Source of the DNA: Pirellulaceae bacterium
GTDB lineage: Bacteria; Planctomycetota; Planctomycetia; Pirellulales; Pirellulaceae
Assembly (NCBI GenBank): GCA_020852965.1
Contig: JADYZV010000003.1
Coordinates: forward strand, 1 to 64,000
Length of the DNA: 64,000 nt
Reading direction: 5' to 3'
The position numbers were made by a program, and so were the translations under genes. Shown here piece after piece: positions 1 to 8,824 of this stretch. Positions within the stretch are counted from its first letter, which is position 1. Every line of letters begins with the position of its first letter. A model generated the notes under the pieces. It made no database searches. It worked only from the letters and a program-made list of their open reading frames with translations, and was not told where the DNA came from.

Positions 1-109
1 GATGAGGCCGAGAAACACGCGCTAGCTGAGATGGTTTTAAAGTATTCATGCTATAGTTGTAGCGCACCCTATCAGCTTGCACAGCCCTAGGTCATAAATT
101 CACAGCCTA

Positions 110-127
110 GGAGCGTCGGGCCACATT
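110..127 (-). repeat. truncated REP-like unit at the end of sufB
   Basis: This is a partial copy of the dispersed REP-like core, covering the CGTCGG arm and the GCCACAT tail; the left arm is missing. It touches the sufB stop codon, which lies just to the right on the minus strand. Read along the sufB transcript it is the first sequence after the stop. The remaining bases 1-109 hold nothing I can assign; the next gene of the suf operon would lie beyond the left edge. Confidence 0.6.
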
Positions 128-128
128 A

Positions 129-1571
129 TTAGCCGACAGAGCCTTCCATTTGCAATTGAATCAGGCGGTTCATTTCGACCGCGTATTCCATTGGCAGCTC
201 CTTCACCAGCGGTTCGATGAATCCATTGACGATCATCGTGCTAGCTTCCGTTTCGCTCAGACCTCGGCTCATCAAGTAGAAGAGCTGTTCTTCGCCGATG
301 CGTGATACGCTCGCTTCGTGACCGACGCTAGCGTCCTGTTCGAGGATTTCGATATAGGGGTAGGTGTCCGATCGACTTTGCGGATCGAGGATGAGCGCGT
401 CACACACGACGCTGGATTTGCTGTTTTTAGCACCGTTTTCGACACGCACCAAGCCACGATAGCTGCTGCGACCACCGTTCTTGCTGATCGACTTGCTGAT
501 GATTTGGCCGGTGGTGTTCGGAGCGCAATGCACGAGCTTGGCACCCGCGTCTTGATGCTGCCCCTTGCTGGAAAACGCGATCGAGAGGATCTCGCCGCGC
601 GCACCGGGCTCCATCATGTAGACGGCTGGGTACTTCATCGTCAGCTTGCTTCCCAAATTGCCATCGACCCATTCCATCGTGGCGTCGCGATAGGCCATGG
701 CACGTTTGGTGACCAAGTTATAGATGTTATTGGCCCAGTTTTGAATGGTCGTATACCGACAACGGCTGCCTCGCTTGCAGATGACTTCGACCACGGCCGA
801 GTGCAAGCTCTCGCTAGTGTACATCGGTGCGGTACAGCCTTCGACGTAATGCACCGAAGCGCCTTCATCGACAATGATCAAGGTGCGCTCAAACTGTCCC
901 ATGTTTTCCGCATTGATACGGAAGTAGGCTTGCAGCGGGAACTCAATTTTGACCCCCGGCGGGACGTAGATGAACGAGCCGCCGGACCATACCGCAGAAT
1001 TGAGCGCAGCAAATTTATTATCCGTGGGAGGGATGATCTTGCCAAAATACTCGCGGACTAATTCGGGATGCTCGCGCACGGCCGAGTCGGTGTCGAGGAA
1101 GATCACGCCTTGATCCGACAGATCTTGCTTGAGCGAACCGTAGACCACCTCGCTCTCGAACTGCGCTTTGACGCCCGATAGGTATTTTCGCTCCGCTTCA
1201 GGAATCCCCAGCTTCTCAAAGGTAGCCTTGATCTCCTGAGGCACATCATCCCAAGTTCGCCCCTGGTGATCGGAGGGCTTCAGGTAGTAGTAGATGTCTT
1301 GGAAGTCGAGCGATATATCGCCACCCCAAGCTGGCGTCGGCTTGGAGTTGAAGATTTCGAGCGACTTGAGGCGGAAGTCGAGCATCCATTGCGGCTCCTC
1401 CTTGATCTCGGAGATTTGGCGGACAATTTCCTCATCGACTCCCTTCCGCGCCTTGAACACAGCCGTGCTCTCGGTGCGGAAGTTGTACTTGTTGATTTCG
1501 CCGATTTGATCTTCGGCGTTGTATTCTACTGGTACTGAGGGTGCAAATCCCAAATCGGTGGCCATGATCAC
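129..1571 (-). CDS. sufB: Fe-S cluster assembly scaffold SufB
   Basis: SufB is the scaffold of the SUF iron-sulfur assembly system; with SufC and SufD it forms the complex on which clusters are built in the cytoplasm. The protein has 480 residues, the usual length, and reads as SufB throughout: a Y-N-F-R-T-E start region, [12 protein letters not shown] in the middle, the E-G-C-T-A-P segment, and a C-terminal S-R-G-L-S-E-T-E-A block. It is the third gene of sufR-sufC-sufB, 92 bases after sufC. Start is ATG at 1571, or the second ATG two codons later. No sufD or sufS is visible; they may follow beyond the window edge. Confidence 0.97.
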   Translation of the reverse strand: MIMATDLGFAPSVPVEYNAEDQIGEINKYNFRTESTAVFKARKGVDEEIVRQISEIKEEPQWMLDFRLKSLEIFNSKPTPAWGGDISLDFQDIYYYLKPSDHQGRTWDDVPQEIKATFEKLGIPEAERKYLSGVKAQFESEVVYGSLKQDLSDQGVIFLDTDSAVREHPELVREYFGKIIPPTDNKFAALNSAVWSGGSFIYVPPGVKIEFPLQAYFRINAENMGQFERTLIIVDEGASVHYVEGCTAPMYTSESLHSAVVEVICKRGSRCRYTTIQNWANNIYNLVTKRAMAYRDATMEWVDGNLGSKLTMKYPAVYMMEPGARGEILSIAFSSKGQHQDAGAKLVHCAPNTTGQIISKSISKNGGRSSYRGLVRVENGAKNSKSSVVCDALILDPQSRSDTYPYIEILEQDASVGHEASVSRIGEEQLFYLMSRGLSETEASTMIVNGFIEPLVKELPMEYAVEMNRLIQLQMEGSVG

Positions 1572-1663
1572 GCTCTATATCTGTAAGTGGTTAACGTCTT
1601 TTGAGGTAGGAACTGCGGCTAATGCTCAAACAGCGATTCGCTGTTCTTGAGTCGGACAATGCG

Positions 1664-2491
1664 CTAGCCGACAGCGACTTCTGTCGATTCTTCGCTGAGC
1701 ATCTCTTGGTTGACGCGGTCCGCGTCGGGGTACGCATTGCGAATTCGCTCGTAACCCTTCGAGTAAAGTTCTTGCGCCAATTCAACTCCGCCGGTTTCGA
1801 CGATCCGTCCGCCCAACATGACGTGCGTGAAATCGGGCGGGTTGTGCTCCAGGAGTTTGTCGTGGTGGGTAATGATCAACAGCCCCATCTTTTCACGACC
1901 GATTTCCGCGATACTGGCACTGGCTAGTCGCACCGCGTCGGCGTCTAAGCCGCTGTCGGTCTCGTCAAGGATGGCGAATTTGGGTTGCAACATGGCCAGT
2001 TGTAGGATTTCGGCGCGCTTCATTTCACCACCCGAGAAACCTTCGTTGACATAGCGTCGAGCGAACTCGGGGTCCATCCGCAACTGCTCCATTTTCTCCT
2101 TCAGTTCTTTGCGGAATTCGCGCATCGGGATCAACTCCTCTCCTTCCTTGCGGTCGGGGCGGCGCACGTTGGTAGTCGCGTGGCGTAGGAAGTCGGCCAT
2201 CTTGACGCCTGGCACGCTGACCGGACGTTGGAAGGCCATGAATATTCCGGCTCGCGCTCGACCGTCAGCCTCCATTTCCGACAAATCGACACCGTCGAGA
2301 GAAATGACACCCTCGGTGACTTCGTAGCCAGGGTGGCCAGCGATGACCAACCCCAGGGTGCTCTTGCCAGATCCGTTGGGGCCCATCAAGGCGTGCGTGG
2401 AACCGTGCTGCAACTCTAAATTAACACCACGCAAAATCGGTTTGCCATGGACGCTAACGTGTAGGTTTTCAATTCTCAGGACGTGATTCAT
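1664..2491 (-). CDS. sufC: Fe-S cluster assembly ATPase SufC
   Basis: SufC is the ABC-type ATPase that drives the SufBCD scaffold. Motifs in order are Walker A G-P-N-G-S-G-K-S near residue 38, the ABC signature F-S-G-G-E-M-K-R, Walker B F-A-I-L-D-E-T-D-S-G-L-D, and the switch histidine in I-I-T-H-H. The length of 275 residues is slightly above the usual 250 or so because of a polar C-terminal tail of about 20 residues. It lies between sufR and sufB on the same strand, 50 bases after sufR, so all three are probably one transcript. No membrane segments are present, as expected for SufC. Confidence 0.97.
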   Translation of the reverse strand: MNHVLRIENLHVSVHGKPILRGVNLELQHGSTHALMGPNGSGKSTLGLVIAGHPGYEVTEGVISLDGVDLSEMEADGRARAGIFMAFQRPVSVPGVKMADFLRHATTNVRRPDRKEGEELIPMREFRKELKEKMEQLRMDPEFARRYVNEGFSGGEMKRAEILQLAMLQPKFAILDETDSGLDADAVRLASASIAEIGREKMGLLIITHHDKLLEHNPPDFTHVMLGGRIVETGGVELAQELYSKGYERIRNAYPDADRVNQEMLSEESTEVAVG

Positions 2492-2541
2492 CGAAACTCA
2501 AACTTCTCTTAAATGTCGTAAATGTTTAAATGTTTTGCCGG

Positions 2542-3183
2542 CTAGTTGGCCGGGCGGAATGAACAGTGTTGATGCCCGTCGAGACGGCAGCAATCGAGTT
2601 GAACGGTTTGACCAACGGCTTGGCTAATCATTTCTTGCTCCATCTCGCAGAGCTGGCGGTTGGGATCGTCGCCTGTCAATTCGGGGTAGGGACAGGCATG
2701 CATTTCTAGGACAGGAAGTGAACCACCGGCGACTACGCTAGCGAGCACCTTACGGCGCCCAAATACGGAGGCCATGGCGGATAATCGCTGAGTCAAATCA
2801 CCTTCGGTTGGTAGCGCGTCCTTGAGCTCTTCCCCCATCCGCTTGGCCACGCGTCGCAATATTCGCTTGCGCTGCAGTGGGTTGGGCAACTCCATAATTT
2901 CATGCCACAAGGCGGAAGCCAAATCGGTGTAGCTGGCTGATGCGTAACGCATTCCAAGGGGGGTCAGGAAATAGTGGAATTGGGGCCGGCCGCGGCCAAC
3001 ACCCTCCTTCTTCCGTCCCACCAACTCGACTTGCACAAGCCGTTCAAGGCGTTGGCGAACTGCCGTGGCGGTCACTTCTAACTTGTCCGTTAGGGCTTGA
3101 ATTGACAGGCTGTGGTTTTGCCTGAGCAGATCGAGCACCACCTGATCGATGGGGCGTATGTGATCCAGGCAGGGGGTGTCCAT
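2542..3183 (-). CDS. sufR: SufR-like Fe-S-sensing transcriptional repressor
   Basis: This 213-residue protein has an N-terminal winged helix (about residues 10-80, with L-T-D-K-L-E-V-T-A-T-A-V-R-Q-R-L as the recognition region and G-R-G-R-P as the wing). A C-terminal domain carries five cysteines (C-P-Y-P-E-L, L-C-E-M-E-Q, D-C-C, H-C-S-F). Family knowledge: SufR repressors bind an Fe-S cluster through such cysteines and repress suf operons when clusters are sufficient. It is the first gene of the sufR-sufC-sufB unit, which fits autoregulation, and a palindrome sits over the promoter upstream. Which cysteines bind the cluster cannot be told from sequence alone. Confidence 0.88.
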   Translation of the reverse strand: MDTPCLDHIRPIDQVVLDLLRQNHSLSIQALTDKLEVTATAVRQRLERLVQVELVGRKKEGVGRGRPQFHYFLTPLGMRYASASYTDLASALWHEIMELPNPLQRKRILRRVAKRMGEELKDALPTEGDLTQRLSAMASVFGRRKVLASVVAGGSLPVLEMHACPYPELTGDDPNRQLCEMEQEMISQAVGQTVQLDCCRLDGHQHCSFRPAN

Positions 3184-3247
3184 GGGTTCCTACACGCGGG
3201 TTAGAGAACAGCGGTTGGGTACGCAGCATGAAGGCTGACTTGCTACT

Positions 3248-3286
3248 AGAATACGGCTTGGGTTTTATTTTGACAACCCCCGTTGT
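3248..3286 (-). promoter_or_regulatory. suf operon promoter with overlapping SufR-type operator
   Basis: On the minus strand there is a good sigma-70 promoter: -35 TTGTCA (3271-3276), a 17-base spacer, and -10 TATTCT (3248-3253), about 65 bases before the sufR start. A perfect palindrome ACAAC-N4-GTTGT (3273-3286) overlaps the -35 box. Known SufR operators in cyanobacteria are CAAC-N6-GTTG; here the half sites match but the gap is four bases. That it is the SufR site is inference. Confidence 0.65.
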
Positions 3287-3327
3287 GAAAATTGCGGTAT
3301 AGCAGCAATACGCTTCGTAGAGTCGCT

Positions 3328-3464
3328 AGTGCTTTGTCACAATTCAATTTTAGGCTAGTGGGGTAGTGGACGAGGCCTGCGAGTCCCTTGGAATCGTTAA
3401 CCGTTTGGGGCTCGCGGGCCTCGTCCACTACAAATCAACCCTAAAATCAAAATCGGACGGAGCA
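3328..3464. repeat. long palindromic element, copy 1
   Basis: This copy belongs to a roughly 128-bp palindromic family. The perfect inner arms are GTAGTGGACGAGGCC (3363-3377) and its complement (3417-3431), extended inward by GCGAGTCCC/GGGGCTCGC and outward by a weaker AGTGCTTTGTCAC outer arm. It sits upstream of the suf promoter, between divergent transcripts. The remainder of the 3184-3719 intergenic stretch holds the suf promoter and, toward the right, the leader of the propeller gene. Confidence 0.75.
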
Positions 3465-3719
3465 GCAGACAGCATTCCCTTGTACCGCTCGTTCGGACCA
3501 TCGCCGAAGTGGGGAATCGTTGATTCTTGAGGGCGGCAGCACTCGGAGTAGGATGCTACTTTGAATAGTCTAGTCAAACTACAGAAACTACCAATTTGGC
3601 GTGGGGCGACTATACTGAAGTGTCAAAGCACTCTCCTATTCTGGATGGGGTGGAGCCAATTGGCGGTTTCAGTCCAGCTTATCTAAACATCCTGTGATGT
3701 CTCTGGAGGAGACCCACCA

Positions 3720-5297
3720 ATGCCACTTCGCTTCACTCGACGGTTGGCCCTATTGTCGCTTCTTTGCTCGGCTGTCTGTTCGGTAGGCTGGCTGACAGCG
3801 ACCGCGCGCGCCCAAGTTTCTTCGGTCGACGCAAGCCAATTGGGGCTAGAGATCGCGTGGAAGACTCAATTGCAGTTGCCCAAAGTTGGCCGGGGAATCA
3901 CAACGTCGAGTCTATGGGTCGACAACACTGCGCCGCGCAAGTACGCGGTAGTGGAGCTTGGAGAAGGACGGACCATCGAAGTTTCAGCGGACGAACTCGA
4001 TTCCAAAGGTGTACCGATTGGCATCGAAGTGGCCAAGCAAATGGCGGGAGAGCGGGCCGCGCGACTGCTGGGCAAGAATGATGGCTTCGAAGTGATCGAG
4101 AGCAGCATCCCCAAGATCTACTTGGTGGTTGCGACGAGCGATGGGCTGATTCAAAACTATGATGCCGAGACGGGCAGATTGTTGTGGAGTCGCCCCTGCG
4201 GAGTATCGACCGCACCAGCTCAATCCGCGGCACTATCTCCAAGTGGGGTTTCGTTGATTCACGGTCGTCACCTTTACCTACTCGACTGGGAGAGTGGCAA
4301 GCAGCTTCAGCGTCAGGAACTCAAGTATGGCTCCTCGATAGCGTTGGCCGTGTGTGGCAGAGTGGCTTACATCACCGATTTCCGTGGTCGGCTGGAAGCT
4401 TATGGCTTAGGGATCACCTTCAGGCCTTGGACATCGCAAATCGCTGGTCGAGATGTCGGGCGCCCGGTCACGTTGGCCGATCAATCGTATTGCGCGATCG
4501 CTTCCACCGAAGGCTACGTGTACACGATGGTTGGCGGGGACAAGCCGGGCATGTGGACACGCTATGAGGCGTCCTCGCCATTTAACGGAAGCTTAGCCGC
4601 AGGCAATCACGCTTTTTACGCTGGCTCGTCTGACGGAGTATTGGCAAAAGTCAGTGTTGACGATCAGTTCGGGAGCTTAAATTGGGATTTTACGACGGGT
4701 GAGTCGCTGACGGCACCGCCACTTGTGATCAACGATCGTGTGTATTTGGCTAACGAGTCGGGGACATTACATTGCCTGGATGATGCAAACGGTAGCTCGC
4801 TATGGTCCGAAGTGGGACTGCGAGTCGTGCAACCCTTTGCGGTTGCCGGCGGTAAACTCTACTGCTCGACAGTCGCTGGCAGGATCATCGCCGTTGACGC
4901 CGAGAGTGGTCGCTTCATTGCTGGCAGTCAGCCGATGCCACTGGCTGCGTTGGTGATCAATCAATCCAGCGATCGGCTATATGTGGCGGATACCGCTGGA
5001 CGAATGCAGTGCCTGCGTCCATGGCAATCGACATTGCCACGCTTGGTAGAACCGCTAAAGAAGATCGAAGGAGCGCCCTCACAAGAAGTTGCGCCTACCG
5101 CCACCGAAACAACGCCAGCGGCAGCGGACCAAGATCCATTCAATGTGAGTGGTGGCGCCGCTGCCTCTCCTGCAGGCTCCAATCCCTTTGATAGTGCAAG
5201 CGATCCCTTCGGCACTGTGGCACCTACTGGTGATGACACTCCAGAGGCTGCCGTAGATCCATTCGGTACCGGTGCTAGTGATCCCTTCAGCCCTTGA
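3720..5297 (+). CDS. exported PQQ-like beta-propeller protein with DPF/NPF tail
   Basis: The 525-residue protein begins with a signal peptide (about 1-31, ending T-A-R-A-Q). Residues about 35-440 form a PQQ/quinoprotein-like propeller, with repeated blades such as D-A-E-T-G-R-L-L-W-S, D-D-A-N-G-S-S-L-W-S and D-A-E-S-G-R-F. The last 70 or so residues are low-complexity Ala/Pro/Thr with five D/N-P-F tripeptides. No catalytic residues or PQQ-ligand set are evident, so it may be a structural or scaffold protein in the periplasm rather than an enzyme. A strong GGAGGAG ribosome site precedes the ATG. It stands alone on this strand. Function unknown. Confidence 0.85.
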   Translation: MPLRFTRRLALLSLLCSAVCSVGWLTATARAQVSSVDASQLGLEIAWKTQLQLPKVGRGITTSSLWVDNTAPRKYAVVELGEGRTIEVSADELDSKGVPIGIEVAKQMAGERAARLLGKNDGFEVIESSIPKIYLVVATSDGLIQNYDAETGRLLWSRPCGVSTAPAQSAALSPSGVSLIHGRHLYLLDWESGKQLQRQELKYGSSIALAVCGRVAYITDFRGRLEAYGLGITFRPWTSQIAGRDVGRPVTLADQSYCAIASTEGYVYTMVGGDKPGMWTRYEASSPFNGSLAAGNHAFYAGSSDGVLAKVSVDDQFGSLNWDFTTGESLTAPPLVINDRVYLANESGTLHCLDDANGSSLWSEVGLRVVQPFAVAGGKLYCSTVAGRIIAVDAESGRFIAGSQPMPLAALVINQSSDRLYVADTAGRMQCLRPWQSTLPRLVEPLKKIEGAPSQEVAPTATETTPAAADQDPFNVSGGAAASPAGSNPFDSASDPFGTVAPTGDDTPEAAVDPFGTGASDPFSP

Positions 5298-5630
5298 AAT
5301 ATGGACGAGTTGGACCGCGCCACTTCGATCGCTTGGGTTTTTCACTAGGTTGTTGGAAGGTCAGACGCCGTTGCTAGGGGAGCGTACTCAAAGAGCGGCG
5401 AAAGCCTTGAGGGTGCTGTCAAGATTTCAAGGCGGATTCTGCAAAAATGGTCTGGATCCACCGGCAGTGTCCATATTTCTGGTATCTCTCTTCACGATAT
5501 TCCAACTATCGAAAGTGGGAATTCGCATTGGCCGGCTCCAAACCTCGAGCGAATTCGGCTACGATAATCACAGCTCCCAAAGATTCCCTCCGAAATACTT
5601 CTCACTCCCTGACAGAAACGGAACTTCACC
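5298..5630. other. intergenic region before lemA
   Basis: This gap holds no gene I can support. Short frames here lack a credible start or family resemblance. There is an 8-base inverted repeat GAATTCGC/GCGAATTC (5519-5526 and 5549-5556) about 80 bases before lemA, which may be chance. No T-tailed terminator follows the propeller gene. Confidence 0.5.
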
Positions 5631-6233
5631 ATGTCTTGGCTCATTGGGCTAGCAATAATCGTTGGCATCCCGCTTCTCATAGCGATGTACGCTGCCGGGA
5701 TTTACAATCGTTTGGTATCGCTCAGAAATCGATTTGCCAATGCGTTTTCTCAAGTGGAAATTCAACTCAAGCGACGGTACGACTTGATTCCCAATCTGGT
5801 GGAAACCGCTAAGGCCTACATGGCGCACGAGCGCGATACATTTGAAGCAGTCGTCAAGGCTCGCAACGCAGCGATGAGCGGACTGCAGCAGGCCTCTGCC
5901 AATCCCGGTGACGCTGCGGCCATGAATGCACTATCGGGAGCCGAACAAGGTTTGAGCGGTGCTCTGGGGAGACTGTTCGCACTCGCAGAAGCGTACCCCG
6001 AGCTCAAAGCCAATCAAAACATGTTGCAGCTCAGCGAAGAAATTACATCGACGGAGAATAAGGTTTCGTTTGCACGCCAGGCCTACAACGACGCCGTAAC
6101 CGCCTACAATACCTACCGTCAGAGCTTCCCAGCCGTCATTTTCGCAGGCATGTTCGGGCATAGCACCGATGCCGAATTGCTGCAGTTCGATTCAGCGGCT
6201 ATCGCCGATGCCCCCAAGGTCTCCTTTTCATAA
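5631..6233 (+). CDS. lemA: LemA family protein
   Basis: LemA proteins are small membrane-anchored helical proteins of unclear function that very often sit beside M48 proteases. This one has 200 residues: one N-terminal membrane segment (about 3-22, W-L-I-G-L-A-I-I-V-G-I-P-L), then long helices with the family motif R-Y-D-L-I-P-N-L-V-E-T-A-K-A-Y and the late S-F-A-R-Q-A-Y-N-D segment. The body probably lies outside the cytoplasmic membrane. It is followed after a repeat-rich gap by an HtpX-like protease, the expected neighbour. The ribosome site is weak. Confidence 0.93.
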   Translation: MSWLIGLAIIVGIPLLIAMYAAGIYNRLVSLRNRFANAFSQVEIQLKRRYDLIPNLVETAKAYMAHERDTFEAVVKARNAAMSGLQQASANPGDAAAMNALSGAEQGLSGALGRLFALAEAYPELKANQNMLQLSEEITSTENKVSFARQAYNDAVTAYNTYRQSFPAVIFAGMFGHSTDAELLQFDSAAIADAPKVSFS

Positions 6234-6236
6234 AAA

Positions 6237-6397
6237 GTAGCACGGCGGTCTCCGCCGTATACTTCACTCCATCACTCTCTAAATTCGGTGTTGTGGTTTC
6301 GTGCTACAACGGTGAGGGACCACCGTGCTGCGTTGAAAAATACGGTGGGGGACCACCGTGCTGCATTGAAAAATACGGTGGGTGACCACCGTGCTAC
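6237..6397. repeat. GTAG-headed REP-like hairpins, four copies
   Basis: Copy 1 reads GTAG followed by CACGGCGGTCTCCGCCGT (6237-6258), with stem ACGGCGG/CCGCCGT. Three copies in the opposite orientation follow at 6308-6331, 6341-6364 and 6374-6397, spaced exactly 33 bp apart and separated by TTGAAAAA-type linkers. They fill most of the lemA-htpX gap. The last copy ends about 20 bases before the chosen protease start, so the mRNA leader would be strongly folded. This resembles classical REP sequences, which carry a GTAG or GGAG head next to a hairpin. Confidence 0.8.
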
Positions 6398-6417
6398 TTT
6401 ATTTGTCCTTGAGCCCA

Positions 6418-8475
6418 ATGTCTACCAACTTTTTTGAACGACAAGCCTCCGCCAAGAAGAGTACCGTGTGGCTGCTGACTATGTTCGCCCTGGCCACCGT
6501 TGCTATTGTGGTGACGGTCACCGTCGTCGTGGCCATTGCCTTAGCTGCAACCAACGCCGACCACAATGGGCAAGCGGTATTCGACAATGGTCAAGCACCT
6601 TGGGCTATTGCAGCCCTATGTGGTTTTGGAACGCTACTCTTGATCTTGGGAGGGTCGTTCTTCAAAATCGTCGCGCTGCGGGCTGGCGGCGGGGCGTCGG
6701 TCGCCGAAAGTTTGGGGGGCGTGCGGATTTATCCGAGCACCTCCGATCCAACCGAACGACGCCTGATGAACGTAGTCGAGGAAATGTCGATCGCCTCGGG
6801 CGTGCCTGTGCCACCCGTCTACTTCTTGGCCAATGAGGCGGGCATCAACGCTTTCGCAGCCGGCTACTCGCCCAGCGATGCCGTACTGGGGATCACGCGC
6901 GGCGCGGCCGAACGGTTGACTCGCGACGAACTCCAAAGTGTCTTGGCGCACGAGTTCAGTCACATCCTCAACGGGGATATGCGCATCGGCATTCGCGTGA
7001 TGGGGGTGCTCTACGGAATTCTGCTGATGGGTTTCGTCGGACAGTTGATCTTTCGCACACTCGCCTACGGCGGTGGAAATCGGTCCCGCAGTGACAAAGG
7101 CTCGAGCAATGCAACCATGGTGATTCTACTCATCGGGTTGGCGCTGATCGTGCTGGGGTTTGTCGGTACCTTTTTAGGCAACCTGATTAAAGCGGCCATC
7201 TCGCGCCAGCGCGAGCGCTTGGCTGACGCGTCGGGTGTGCAATTCACACGCAATCCCGCCGGCTTGGCGGGTGCCCTCAAACGCATCGGATCCTTGAAGG
7301 CGGGCTCAAAACTTCAAGCTCCCAATGCGGCGCAGGCAAGCCACATTTTCTTTGCTGAAGGTGTATGGAAGAATATGGCTGGCCTGTGGTCCTCGCATCC
7401 ACCTTTGGAGGAACGCATCCGAGCGCTCGATCCCAATTGGGACGGTAAGTTCCCGGCCCCCGAGTCCAACGCAGGTATTGTTTCCCACGAGATTGCTACC
7501 TCGTTCTCAACGGAGCCCTCGACGTTGGCAGCGGGTTTGGCGCCAGGTGTTGCCGCCGCTGGATTGTCCGGCAGTTCGCAACCATCGGCAAGCTCCGTTG
7601 TCTCAGATTCGGCAACCACTAATTCGAATGAATACTACCCTGCGGAAATTCCAGTGCGTATCGTTGATCGCGCAATTGACCATGTGGGCAATCCAACTCA
7701 GGCTCACGTCGACTACGCCACTGGCCTGCGTGCGCTTTTACCTCAGAACATCGTCGCATTCGCACGCGAGCCCTATGCTGCGCGAGCTGTCGTGTTGTCG
7801 ATGCTGCTCAACCAGGACGCGTCCATTCGCGCGTCACAGATGCAAGCGCTCGGCGGTCTCGTCACGCCCGACGTGGCAGCCCTAGTCAAGAAATTATCGC
7901 CCGCAATCGATGAACTCGATGCACGCGTGCGCTTGCCGCTGGTGGATGTCGCCCTACCGGCTCTGGCAGCCATGTCACCATCGCAATACCGGCAATTCAT
8001 ACAAGCCTTTCAGTCACTGGCCGCTGCCGATGGTCAGCTCGATTTGTTCGAGTGGGTCTTGTCGCAAATCGTCATTCGCCACCTCAGGCCGCACTTCGAA
8101 AACGCGCGCCCTGCCCCAGTTGGTCGTATGCCTTTGACTCGACTGTCCGCACCATGCGCTGTGGTGCTGTCGGCTGTCGCCTATGCGGGCAACTCGAATC
8201 AGCGGGCTCAACAAGCCTTCGAGGCAGCAGCTTCTCAGTTGTCGGGGCTGGGGCTGAAACTCGTGTTGCGCGAAGCGACCAACTTAACCCAACTAAGACG
8301 CGCTCTGAGCGCGATAGCCCAAGCTACTCCGCAAGCGCAAGGCGAATTGGTTGACGCTTGCGCCGCCGCGATTTCAGCCGATGGCCATGCCACCATCGAA
8401 GAAGTGGAGTTGCTGCGCGGAGTATCCGACCTGCTCGACTGCCCCATGCCACCTCTGCTTGTCAATCAAGTCTAG
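6418..8475 (+). CDS. HtpX-like M48 membrane metalloprotease with TerB-like C-terminus
   Basis: This is an integral membrane zinc protease of family M48, likely for turnover of misfolded membrane proteins. The zinc motif H-E-F-S-H lies near residue 182, with the third ligand expected in the E-R-L-A-D region. Hydrophobic segments occur near residues 18-45, 65-85, 200-220 and 245-270. Length is 685 residues, more than twice that of typical HtpX (about 290). The extra 330 or so residues end in A-D-G-H-A-T-I-E-E-V-E-L-L-R, which resembles a TerB-like tail. I chose ATG 6418; an in-frame GTG at 6382 lies inside a repeat. The LemA partner is upstream. Confidence 0.9.
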   Translation: MSTNFFERQASAKKSTVWLLTMFALATVAIVVTVTVVVAIALAATNADHNGQAVFDNGQAPWAIAALCGFGTLLLILGGSFFKIVALRAGGGASVAESLGGVRIYPSTSDPTERRLMNVVEEMSIASGVPVPPVYFLANEAGINAFAAGYSPSDAVLGITRGAAERLTRDELQSVLAHEFSHILNGDMRIGIRVMGVLYGILLMGFVGQLIFRTLAYGGGNRSRSDKGSSNATMVILLIGLALIVLGFVGTFLGNLIKAAISRQRERLADASGVQFTRNPAGLAGALKRIGSLKAGSKLQAPNAAQASHIFFAEGVWKNMAGLWSSHPPLEERIRALDPNWDGKFPAPESNAGIVSHEIATSFSTEPSTLAAGLAPGVAAAGLSGSSQPSASSVVSDSATTNSNEYYPAEIPVRIVDRAIDHVGNPTQAHVDYATGLRALLPQNIVAFAREPYAARAVVLSMLLNQDASIRASQMQALGGLVTPDVAALVKKLSPAIDELDARVRLPLVDVALPALAAMSPSQYRQFIQAFQSLAAADGQLDLFEWVLSQIVIRHLRPHFENARPAPVGRMPLTRLSAPCAVVLSAVAYAGNSNQRAQQAFEAAASQLSGLGLKLVLREATNLTQLRRALSAIAQATPQAQGELVDACAAAISADGHATIEEVELLRGVSDLLDCPMPPLLVNQV

Positions 8476-8822
8476 ATCACTCCCGTCCAGGCGGGTGGAT
8501 CGCTGGCCGGAAACGATTCGATGCTTGCCTCGTCGACCATATCGTAACCCGGAGAGAGCCGTTCACCTGAGCATCGCTCGTCCGCGCTGCTGCAAATCTG
8601 GCCAGCCGTGTCAGCGGTACCGAGGCGATGGATCGCCGGCCAAGAGTTAGCCAACTTGGCAGCGCGTTGCACTGTCGCCAAAAACTCTGAATACGAGCTG
8701 GGTTGCGGCTGCTTACAGAATTCACGAAGTGCTGAATCGTCCTGGCGCCCGCAAAGCTGTGCGCGGCGTTGTAGGCGGCGGCAGAGGTCGTCCCATTCCG
8801 CCCGAATCCATGGATTTTGCAT
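8472..8822 (-). CDS. small protein with C-terminal ESFPASDPPAWT motif
   Basis: This protein has 116 residues and unknown function. The N-terminal part is Arg/Gln-rich and probably helical. The last 20 or so residues read V-D-E-A-S-I-E-S-F-P-A-S-D-P-P-A-W-T, a tail I recognise from various small bacterial proteins of unknown role. That match is the main reason to accept the frame. It starts two bases after the HEAT-repeat gene, so the two are almost surely cotranscribed. Its last few bases overlap the 3' end of the convergent protease gene. There is no signal peptide or membrane segment. Confidence 0.7.
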   Translation of the reverse strand: MQNPWIRAEWDDLCRRLQRRAQLCGRQDDSALREFCKQPQPSSYSEFLATVQRAAKLANSWPAIHRLGTADTAGQICSSADERCSGERLSPGYDMVDEASIESFPASDPPAWTGVI

Positions 8823-8824
8823 GG

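Noticed and set aside
6382-6417. GTG 6382 as start of the HtpX-like protease
   Set aside because: It lies within a repeat and would add twelve residues without family match; ATG 6418 begins the usual hydrophobic N-terminus.
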